A stretch of 12,560 nt of DNA from Candidatus Poseidoniaceae archaeon (lineage in GTDB: Archaea; Thermoplasmatota; Poseidoniia; Poseidoniales; Poseidoniaceae). The stretch's first letter is position 1. Every line of letters begins with the position of its first letter. Below the pieces are notes generated by a model that saw only the letters and a list, made by a program, of their open reading frames with translations, did no database searches and was not told the DNA's origin. Shown here piece after piece: positions 8,229 to 12,560 of this stretch. The DNA is taken from positions 1 through 12,560 of the forward strand of contig JAKUNX010000042.1 in assembly GCA_022451835.1 (NCBI GenBank). The letters run 5' to 3'. The position numbers and the translations under genes are program-made.

Positions 8229-9077
8229 TCAGTTCAATCTAACCTTGTATCGCTCTCTTCCATTTACATATAGAGTGATTTTTCCAGAAGAAGATACACA
8301 GATTGCTGCACATTCAGCTAGTTGAGATATTGCTCTTGCTGCTAAATGCCTACCTCCTTCACCATATTTTGGTTGAGTGCCAGCAGGAACCTGTATGTAT
8401 CTTCCTGCATCGCTAGCAACCCCTTCTTTGTTAAAGAAAATAGCACCATCAAGCCAGGCGAATTCAGCTAATGTTTCATGATTCTCATCAAATAATATGC
8501 TCTTTTTCTCCGGATCATGCCCCTTAAATGGATTCAAAACCAGCGGAGTTGAAAACTTTCTAAGTTTGGGTAGCGAACCAATGGCAAATAATGCACCAAC
8601 TGAATGGCCTTCTCTTCCTCTTGAACCAATATGTCTTGCTAACTGCATTGATTTGGTCATTACCTCCAAATCGACATTTATTTCAGTGGCTAAACTAGCA
8701 AACCGATTTGCGCTTAGCATAGTTGTGTCAATAGAAAATACGCCATCCATTGGTTCGGCAAGAATCACTAAGATTTTTTCTCCACGAGAAATTCTTCCTT
8801 CACCAATCGCTTGAAGTATCATATCATGTAATTGTGATAAAACTTGTAACCCCATAGAAGACAATGATTCATCCATCATCTCGACTAATATTTCATCTTC
8901 AGCAAATGATTCGATAACTCTTGATTTACTGGTCAAAATAGTCGTTTGTACATTCTTAGGAATTACCTCATGAATCTGTCTAATCTTTTTGACACTATTA
9001 GAAATCATAATCACAGAATCAAAACTTTTCCTATCAGATGGAAAAGAACTGGCGACCGAATTTACTAGGTCAACCAA
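8229..9077 (-). CDS. dacZ: diadenylate cyclase, DacZ type (c-di-AMP synthase)
   Basis: Makes the second messenger cyclic di-AMP from two ATP; archaeal DacZ enzymes are linked to osmotic and ion homeostasis. The 282-residue length fits archaeal DacZ, which has an N-terminal pyruvate-kinase-like domain (about 1-120 here) and a C-terminal DAC domain. Catalytic landmarks are REGHSVGALFAIG (155-167), the DGA motif in WLDGAIFF (D210-A212) and GGRHLAARAIS (241-251), which corresponds to the canonical G-T-R-H-R-A-A-hydrophobic motif with small changes. The start is TTG at 9077, chosen because AGGTGAT (9087-9081) sits three bases upstream. That site begins inside the stop of the macro gene, so translation of the two is probably coupled, with 8 bases between them. 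The 3' end abuts the converging 7665 gene. Confidence 0.88.
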   Translation of the reverse strand: MVDLVNSVASSFPSDRKSFDSVIMISNSVKKIRQIHEVIPKNVQTTILTSKSRVIESFAEDEILVEMMDESLSSMGLQVLSQLHDMILQAIGEGRISRGEKILVILAEPMDGVFSIDTTMLSANRFASLATEINVDLEVMTKSMQLARHIGSRGREGHSVGALFAIGSLPKLRKFSTPLVLNPFKGHDPEKKSILFDENHETLAEFAWLDGAIFFNKEGVASDAGRYIQVPAGTQPKYGEGGRHLAARAISQLAECAAICVSSSGKITLYVNGRERYKVRLN

Positions 9078-9080
9078 TTT

Positions 9081-9087
9081 ATCACCT
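9081..9087 (-). promoter_or_regulatory. ribosome-binding site for dacZ overlapping the macro gene stop
   Basis: On the minus strand, AGGTGAT overlaps the TAG stop of the macro gene and is followed by AAA and the TTG start of dacZ. It is a 7-base match to the expected archaeal anti-Shine-Dalgarno complement. It justifies the unusual TTG start and points to translational coupling. Confidence 0.7.
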
Positions 9088-9712
9088 ATTGATTTGTTGT
9101 GTCAATACCAGGTAACTGATCTTCAGATTCTCGATATACAGTACGCATATTGCTGATGAAATTACGTTCCTTAATTACCAAAATATATTCATCAAAACCT
9201 GGATCTTCTTCCCCATCCAAATGACTAAGCAAAACCTCTAATGTGATTCTTGCCCCTTCTCTGTGAGGATAACCAAAAATACCCATTGAAATAGGTGGAG
9301 AAACAATTCTTCTAACATCATCCATTTCTTTGAATCTGTCAAATAAATTGTAATATGTTTCAGGTAATAATTCTCGTCTAGATTCGTCTTGACTTGGTCT
9401 TCGGCAATCTGGACCAACTGCATGTATGATATGTTTGAAATTAGTTGAGAGGGAATAAGGTTCGGTTACTACATTATGAGTCACCGCACAAGGTGGAGCG
9501 TTAATTTTCCTTTTTTCCAAGCAGATATTTCTTGTCACTTGAGTTAACTCTTGCCCAGCTTTAGCATGAATCATAGCATCTAGGCCTTCCCTTCCTGATA
9601 GTCGATTATTTGCTGGAGTAATTAGGGCATCACCAGTATGATCCCATACTTCACCACCAACGACAGTTAAGACCCCCCATTTACAGGTTCTGGCCATATA
9701 CAATTCCGGCAT
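9086..9712 (-). CDS. macro-domain protein (ADP-ribose-type ligand binding)
   Basis: A 208-residue protein that is almost entirely one macro domain, a fold that binds or hydrolyses ADP-ribose and related nucleotide derivatives. The first ligand loop reads GDALITPANNRLSGREGLDAMIHAKAG (27-53), with D28, N35-N36 and the LDAMIH segment in place. The second loop is SPPISMGIFGYPHREGA (138-154), matching the usual P-x-I-S-x-G-x-x-G-Y-P. The canonical run of glycines in loop 1 is altered to SGREG. It is the first gene of a two-gene unit with dacZ. The ATG at 9712 has no ribosome-binding site but lies 26 bases from a TATA-like CTAAATAA, consistent with a leaderless message; an internal ATG at 9697 (M6) is an alternative. 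The nucleotide-handling context with c-di-AMP synthase is suggestive, but the ligand is unknown. Confidence 0.87.
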   Translation of the reverse strand: MPELYMARTCKWGVLTVVGGEVWDHTGDALITPANNRLSGREGLDAMIHAKAGQELTQVTRNICLEKRKINAPPCAVTHNVVTEPYSLSTNFKHIIHAVGPDCRRPSQDESRRELLPETYYNLFDRFKEMDDVRRIVSPPISMGIFGYPHREGARITLEVLLSHLDGEEDPGFDEYILVIKERNFISNMRTVYRESEDQLPGIDTTNQ

Positions 9713-9738
9713 CGTACAAGCATGGAGGGCTGTCTTAC

Positions 9739-9746
9739 TTATTTAG
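9739..9746 (-). promoter_or_regulatory. TATA box of the macro-dacZ operon
   Basis: The minus strand reads CTAAATAA, close to the archaeal box A consensus. Its downstream edge is 26 bases before the macro gene ATG, the distance expected for a leaderless transcript. No mapped start site is available, so this is inferred from sequence and spacing. Confidence 0.45.
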
Positions 9747-9782
9747 TTCGCAAAAAAGTGTGAATAATCGGGGTTTTTGCTA

Positions 9783-9790
9783 ATTATATA
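9783..9790 (+). promoter_or_regulatory. TATA box of the RAM-domain gene
   Basis: ATTATATA is the best box A-like element upstream of the RAM gene. It predicts transcription starting near 9812, giving a leader of about 40 bases before the ATG at 9852. The sequence is nearly symmetrical, so it could also serve the minus strand, although the macro gene has a better-placed element at 9739-9746. Confidence 0.5.
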
Positions 9791-9842
9791 AGTGTCCGAA
9801 TGTTTTTTTGGAATAATTCATTATCTACCTAGTTATAGCAAT

Positions 9843-9848
9843 GGCGAT
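9843..9848 (+). promoter_or_regulatory. ribosome-binding site deciding the RAM gene start
   Basis: GGCGAT, one mismatch from GGTGAT, lies three bases before the ATG at 9852. This is the same spacing as the GGTGAT sites of the 3202 gene and dacZ. It supports starting the protein at 9852 rather than at the in-frame GTG at 9792, which overlaps the promoter. Confidence 0.5.
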
Positions 9849-9851
9849 AGC

Positions 9852-10088
9852 ATGGCTGTAGGATACGTACTCGTGAATGTGACGCCTGGAATGGAAATTG
9901 AAGCTTTTAACACAATTAAAGGTATGAATAATGTTGATGATATCACGGTTTTATTTGGAGACTATGAATTAATCATCAAGTTAGTAGATGAGGATTTAGC
10001 ATCAATTGCGAAAACAGTTGTAGAAATGATTAGACCTGTTGAAGGTGTCATAAATACAAAAACTCTAGCAGGTGCAGACATAGTTTGA
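9852..10088 (+). CDS. stand-alone RAM domain protein (Lrp/AsnC ligand-binding)
   Basis: A 78-residue protein consisting only of the ligand-binding RAM (ACT-like) domain of Lrp/AsnC regulators, without a helix-turn-helix. The sequence shows the family's alternating strand-helix pattern: VGYVLVNVTPGME, then a helix, DDITVLFGDYELIIKLV with the typical G-x-Y/F-D/E segment, a helix (LASIAKTVVEMI) and a terminal strand ending VINTKTLAGADIV. Such proteins assemble as oligomers, bind amino acids or other small ligands between subunits, and may modulate partner regulators or act alone. A longer reading from GTG 9792 is rejected because its extra 20 residues (with CFFGIIHY) do not fit the domain and overlap the likely promoter. 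It is divergent from macro-dacZ across a 139-base spacer and upstream of MC1, which has its own promoter. Confidence 0.85.
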   Translation: MAVGYVLVNVTPGMEIEAFNTIKGMNNVDDITVLFGDYELIIKLVDEDLASIAKTVVEMIRPVEGVINTKTLAGADIV

Positions 10089-10126
10089 CAAGTCTTACAT
10101 GCCACGATTATGGTTATTTTGGGCTT

Positions 10127-10176
10127 CCGAAAGGGGTGCTGCGCTCCATATGTTACGCAGTATAGCGGTTTTTCGG
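10127..10176 (+). other. nested inverted repeats between the RAM gene and MC1
   Basis: An outer pair CCGAAA (10127-10132) and TTTCGG (10171-10176) encloses an inner pair TGCTGCG (10137-10143) and CGCAGTA (10156-10162), with one G-U pair in the inner stem. The structure lies just upstream of the MC1 TATA box, so it would belong to the 3' end of the RAM transcript or to a small RNA rather than to the MC1 message. It could act as a 3' stabilising or terminating fold; the right arm includes a run of five T. Confidence 0.35.
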
Positions 10177-10179
10177 CAT

Positions 10180-10192
10180 AAATACTATATAC
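10180..10192 (+). promoter_or_regulatory. TATA box of the MC1 gene
   Basis: AAATACTATATA-type sequence about 36-48 bases before the MC1 ATG, the strongest box A-like element in this spacer. It predicts transcription starting near 10212, so the ribosome-binding site GGAGGT would be almost at the 5' end of a short leader of roughly 16 bases. Confidence 0.6.
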
Positions 10193-10213
10193 CTGACCGA
10201 ATTACTTAAACTC

Positions 10214-10219
10214 GGAGGT
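10214..10219 (+). promoter_or_regulatory. ribosome-binding site of the MC1 gene
   Basis: GGAGGT lies eight bases before the ATG at 10228. It is a full-strength match, as expected for an abundantly made chromatin protein, and it fixes the start. Confidence 0.7.
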
Positions 10220-10227
10220 TATCCAAA

Positions 10228-10491
10228 ATGTCTGATAAAAAATATTTCGTCCTAATGCAGGGCGGCAAAGATACAAGCCAAGTATTTGCGAGCAAACAAC
10301 CACGTGGTGCAGCCCTAAAAGCAGCAACCCGTGGACACACCAATATACGCCTAAGAGAGCGTGGAACCAAGAGAGTCCACTGCTTTACTGGCAGTATATC
10401 AATGGTTGACAAGCCTGCAAATGGCCCAGCCTGGCTTCCTGACAAGATCAAGAAGGCAAACGTCAAGAAAACCGGAATCGAGCACCTTTGA
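10228..10491 (+). CDS. MC1-type archaeal chromatin protein
   Basis: A small, basic, monomeric DNA-binding protein of the MC1 family (methanogen chromosomal protein 1), which bends and packages DNA. From memory of Methanosarcina MC1 (about 93 residues) the match runs along the whole 87-residue length: YFVLMQGG at the start, VFASKQPRGAALKAATRG (19-36), IRLRERGTKRVHCF (40-53) and PAWLPDKIKKANVKKT (68-82). Differences are a shortened loop between RG and IRLRERGT, and Ser at the position of the first family tryptophan (F-x-x-W-x-x-M-V here reads FTGSISMV), while the second Trp is kept (W69). Codon use in this gene is richer in G/C than its neighbours, consistent with high expression. It has its own TATA box, a strong ribosome-binding site and a dedicated terminator. 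Confidence 0.92.
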   Translation: MSDKKYFVLMQGGKDTSQVFASKQPRGAALKAATRGHTNIRLRERGTKRVHCFTGSISMVDKPANGPAWLPDKIKKANVKKTGIEHL

Positions 10492-10528
10492 GTTGCAATT
10501 CCGAGTCTTTAGACACCTTATGAACTGA

Positions 10529-10546
10529 TATATTCTGCGGAATATA
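10529..10546 (+). other. hairpin with UNCG-type tetraloop in the MC1 3' region
   Basis: TATATTC and GAATATA form a perfect 7-base-pair stem around a TGCG loop closed by C-G, which as RNA is a member of the stable C(UNCG)G tetraloop class. It sits three bases before the main terminator hairpin, so the MC1 message would end in two stacked hairpins. A role in stabilising the 3' end is inferred. Confidence 0.5.
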
Positions 10547-10549
10547 ACT

Positions 10550-10588
10550 GCCCCTTCGAAGGTTTAGGCCTTCGAGGGGGCTTTTTTT
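10550..10588 (+). terminator. hairpin plus U-tract terminator of MC1
   Basis: The left arm GCCCCTTCGAAGG (10550-10562) pairs with CCTTCGAGGGGGC (10569-10581) over 13 base pairs with one G-U pair and a six-base loop, followed directly by seven T (10582-10588). This is the layout of a bacterial intrinsic terminator. Archaeal RNA polymerase can stop at T tracts alone, so the hairpin may serve mainly to protect the 3' end. The T tract is on the MC1 side only; no equivalent tract follows the hairpin on the minus strand. Confidence 0.8.
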
Positions 10589-10635
10589 AATTTAAAATAA
10601 ACAATTCTTGACTATCAAGTTTTTATTTGGTAATC

Positions 10636-11034
10636 TTATTGACTACTCTTTGTTAACCATTCTCCAATCCAAAGAGCGACAACTATCATCACTAATTGTC
10701 CAATTAAACGCATGATATGCCATATTGTCGCAAATGTTCTATCATCTAATGGGATATTATTAACCCACATATTGAGATTACCTGCATAGACTACTACTAG
10801 AAATAAAGCCATCAATAAACCAGAGTAGCGTCTAGTTTGTGGCACAATAATCCCTATTCCTAGAGCAATTTCGAAAACCCCTGTAATCAAAACCCAAAAA
10901 GTAGGGTTGCCAAATAAGTCTGGAACTATTGGCTCAAACCATTCGGTATCTGTGAAATGAGCAATTCCTACATTGATGAAAAAAATTCCAAGTATTGTCG
11001 ATAAGACACTCTTTACCAACACATATTTGGCCAT
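10636..11034 (-). CDS. DoxX family membrane protein
   Basis: A 132-residue, four-helix integral membrane protein of the DoxX superfamily; helices lie at about 5-25, 44-64, 70-88 and 105-126. Family hallmarks are the first-helix GIAHF (23-27), an acidic residue and Gly-rich pattern in helix 2 (GVFEIALGIGI) and AGNLNMW (84-90) after helix 3. DoxX relatives include the membrane subunit of thiosulfate:quinone oxidoreductase and many uncharacterised redox-linked proteins. The gene starts 12 bases after sdhB, with its ribosome-binding site (AAGGAGA, 11047-11041) overlapping the sdhB stop, so it is the last gene of the succinate dehydrogenase operon. That places it near quinone chemistry, but a direct role in SDH is unproven. 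Start ATG at 11034 is well supported. Confidence 0.85.
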   Translation of the reverse strand: MAKYVLVKSVLSTILGIFFINVGIAHFTDTEWFEPIVPDLFGNPTFWVLITGVFEIALGIGIIVPQTRRYSGLLMALFLVVVYAGNLNMWVNNIPLDDRTFATIWHIMRLIGQLVMIVVALWIGEWLTKSSQ

Positions 11035-11046
11035 CTATTATCTCCT

Positions 11047-11814
11047 TCAATAGCGGACTTTTTGTCGTGTTAAGGTTCGCCAAATCCGTTGTAATGGATC
11101 ATAATATCTGTCTACCACTCGCTCTTTTAGTTGAATTATGGCATCATCAGTAATTTGTATACCAGCTGGACATACCTCGGTACAACAACGGGTAATATTA
11201 CAATATTCTACGCCAAATTCTTTCTTGATTTCAGGAATCCTATCCTCTAAATCAAGTGGGTGCATTTCATACTGTGCCAACCTTACCAAATTTCTTGGAC
11301 CTGCGAAATCATCAAACAATTCGTGATCTCGAAGTACGTGACATGTATTAACACATAGGAAGCATTCTATGCATTCTCTAAAGTGTTGAACTCTATCGGC
11401 TTCCATTTGATTAAATTCCCAATTCATTTCTTCTGGACCATTAATTGGCTTGATTTTTTGAGCAACATCATAATTCCACGACACATCGGTAACTAAGTCT
11501 TTGATATGGGGAAATGCCTGCATTGGACGAATATCAATTGGCTCACCTTCATCAACTTCTTCAACAACATCGCTCATTCTTGTCATACACATTAATCGAG
11601 GGCTGCCGTTGATTTCTGCTGAACATGATCCACATTTTCCTGCCTTACAATTCCATCTAACCGCTAAATCTGGCTCTTGTTCATATTGTATTCTATGTAC
11701 ACAATCAAGTACAACCATACCTTCATCTAACTCAATCTCATAATCTTGCATTGAAGAGTCTTCACCTTCTCCTCTAGTAATCTTGAAATTCTGCTTCTTG
11801 CCTTTTAGTGACAT
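11047..11814 (-). CDS. sdhB: succinate dehydrogenase/fumarate reductase iron-sulfur subunit
   Basis: Passes electrons from the flavin of SdhA to the quinone site through three iron-sulfur clusters. Counted from the ATG at 11814, 255 residues show the plant-ferredoxin-type 2Fe-2S ligands C56, C61, C64 and C76 (CKAGKCGSC), then C148xxC151xxC154xxxC158 (CIECFLCVNTC) and C205, C211, C215 (CNITRCCTEVCP). This is the ligand order of the 4Fe-4S and 3Fe-4S clusters, with a CC doublet before TEVCP. After C158 the usual Pro is His. A TTG one codon earlier is possible, but the ATG is preferred: it overlaps the sdhA stop as TGATG, and AGGAGGTG lies seven bases upstream, so translation is coupled to sdhA. 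DoxX follows in the same operon. Confidence 0.93.
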   Translation of the reverse strand: MSLKGKKQNFKITRGEGEDSSMQDYEIELDEGMVVLDCVHRIQYEQEPDLAVRWNCKAGKCGSCSAEINGSPRLMCMTRMSDVVEEVDEGEPIDIRPMQAFPHIKDLVTDVSWNYDVAQKIKPINGPEEMNWEFNQMEADRVQHFRECIECFLCVNTCHVLRDHELFDDFAGPRNLVRLAQYEMHPLDLEDRIPEIKKEFGVEYCNITRCCTEVCPAGIQITDDAIIQLKERVVDRYYDPLQRIWRTLTRQKVRY

Positions 11815-12560
11815 CAATTACCACCTCCTGCTTCTGCGGCTCTTTCTGCAATCATTTGCTTCACTTCTTTAATTGCGTCTTGTAAATCTTCACGCATTTC
11901 AACAACTGGATCTTGGCGGATTTTTATCTCTCCATCTTCCATGTAAATAATATTCAGAGTTTTACCCCAGTATTCTTCATCAGGGACGGGGAAATCATCT
12001 CTAGTATGGCCACCTCTACTCTCTTCACGAGTTAATGCAGCCAAAGTTGCTGCGTATGAGATGTCAACCATATTCTTCAAATCAAGAGCTTGGTGCCAAC
12101 CTGAATTATATTTTCTTGAAGAACCTGGATAAGATGCTAATCTTCTTGATTCAAAGTTCTTCAAATCAACAATTGCTTCATCTAATTCTTCTTTGGTTCT
12201 AATAATTCCAACTTTGGCTTGCATCATATCTCTTAACTCATCATAAATGAGTCCAGGATTTTCACCACCTTCATTGCCAAATGGCTCCAGCATTTCCTTA
12301 ATTGCTTGCTGAACTTGAGTTTCATCAATTACTGGTTGTGCGAGGTCTTTAGCACGCTTGGCAGCAAATTCACCCGCTCGTTTGCCAAACACGATTAGGT
12401 CAGATAGAGAGTTACCACCCAGACGATTTGCGCCATGCAAACCTGATGCGACTTCACCGCAAGCAAATAGCCCTGGGACTGTAGATTCTTGAGTTTCTGC
12501 ATCAACCAATACCCCGCCCATCACATAGTGAGCAGTTGGGCCAACTTCCATCGGTTCTTT
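11814..12560 (-). CDS. sdhA: succinate dehydrogenase/fumarate reductase flavoprotein subunit (partial)
   Basis: The C-terminal 248 residues of the FAD-bearing catalytic subunit; the frame stays open to the window edge, so the FAD-binding N-terminus lies outside. Numbering from the edge: PTAHYVMGG (8-16) carries the active-site His, GLFACGEVASGLHGANRLGGNSL (30-52) is the FAD/substrate signature with the catalytic-site Arg in NRLGG, and SRGGHTRDDFP (181-191) is the family motif after the helical domain, with Gly where Ala is common. An ATG at 12551 in the frame is internal, not the start, because KEP before it continues the conserved KEPMEVxPTAHY sequence. The stop overlaps the sdhB start by one base. 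The complex would oxidise succinate at the cytoplasmic face of the membrane. Confidence 0.93.
   Translation of the reverse strand, partial: KEPMEVGPTAHYVMGGVLVDAETQESTVPGLFACGEVASGLHGANRLGGNSLSDLIVFGKRAGEFAAKRAKDLAQPVIDETQVQQAIKEMLEPFGNEGGENPGLIYDELRDMMQAKVGIIRTKEELDEAIVDLKNFESRRLASYPGSSRKYNSGWHQALDLKNMVDISYAATLAALTREESRGGHTRDDFPVPDEEYWGKTLNIIYMEDGEIKIRQDPVVEMREDLQDAIKEVKQMIAERAAEAGGGN
11822..11829 (-). promoter_or_regulatory. ribosome-binding site of sdhB inside sdhA
   Basis: On the minus strand AGGAGGTG, eight bases of the expected anti-Shine-Dalgarno complement, lies within the last sdhA codons and seven bases before the sdhB ATG. It encodes part of the terminal Gly-rich tail of SdhA (AGGGN), so that tail may exist partly because of this site. 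It supports the ATG start at 11814. Confidence 0.7.

Noticed and set aside
9792..9851. In-frame GTG extension of the RAM protein by 20 residues
   Set aside because: The extra residues do not fit the RAM fold, the GTG directly follows the TATA box, and the ATG at 9852 has a ribosome-binding site at the spacing seen in neighbours.
10089..10180. tRNA or riboswitch in the G/C-rich patch before MC1
   Set aside because: No T-loop consensus, acceptor stem or known aptamer core is visible, and the patch lies upstream of the inferred MC1 transcript start.
10228..10466. 86-codon minus-strand frame opposite MC1 (10206-10466)
   Set aside because: The plus strand clearly encodes MC1 with its own promoter, ribosome-binding site and terminator; the antisense frame is a by-product.
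10607..10619. CTTGA-CTA-TCAAG small inverted repeat between the MC1 terminator and doxX, as a terminator for the sdh operon
   Set aside because: Only a five-base-pair stem, weak on its own; the minus strand continues AATTGTTTATTTT, so any termination would depend on T-rich sequence rather than this repeat.

Overview
The window looks archaeal, most likely from a low-GC marine planktonic euryarchaeon of the Marine Group II/III type (Candidatus Poseidoniia). The archaeal assignment rests on five genes read together: an MC1-type chromatin protein, an archaeal-type Holliday junction resolvase (Hjc), a DacZ-type diadenylate cyclase, a stand-alone Lrp/AsnC ligand-binding (RAM) protein and an ER/archaeal-type signal peptidase with a Ser-His-Asp catalytic set. 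The narrower lineage is inferred from gene content and AT-rich composition; no marker gene here proves it.

Layout from left to right: the last codons of an unidentified plus-strand gene (1-54); a large Lhr-like superfamily 2 helicase (minus, 51-3080); a small two-helix membrane protein followed by signal peptidase I (plus, 3202-4602); an RNase H-fold RuvC/YqgF-like protein (minus, 4581-5342) divergent from hjc (plus, 5462-6124); a site-2-type membrane metalloprotease with a PDZ domain (minus, 6127-7584) divergent from an unrecognised 187-residue protein (plus, 7665-8228); an operon of a macro-domain protein and diadenylate cyclase (minus, 9712 to 8229) divergent from a RAM-only protein (plus, 9852-10088); the MC1 chromatin gene (plus, 10228-10491) with a strong hairpin-plus-U-tract terminator; and the end of a succinate dehydrogenase operon, sdhA-sdhB-doxX (minus, 12560 to 10636).

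The genes fall into several functional groups: nucleic-acid processing (Lhr-like helicase, RuvC-like protein, Hjc, MC1), protein processing at the membrane (signal peptidase, S2P protease), nucleotide second-messenger chemistry (macro protein, DacZ), ligand sensing (RAM protein) and respiration (SdhAB, DoxX). Genes alternate strand in short blocks. Four of the five convergent gene pairs abut or overlap at their stop codons; only MC1/doxX has a real 3' spacer, and that one holds the terminator. There is no gene-free stretch longer than 300 bases, and I saw no tRNA, rRNA, CRISPR array, transposon or attachment site.

The points most worth following are the RuvC/YqgF-like protein facing hjc, the translationally coupled macro-dacZ pair facing a RAM sensor, DoxX in the place where an SDH membrane anchor might sit, and the tandem hairpins after MC1. 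I did not find a clearly new defence or mobile system.
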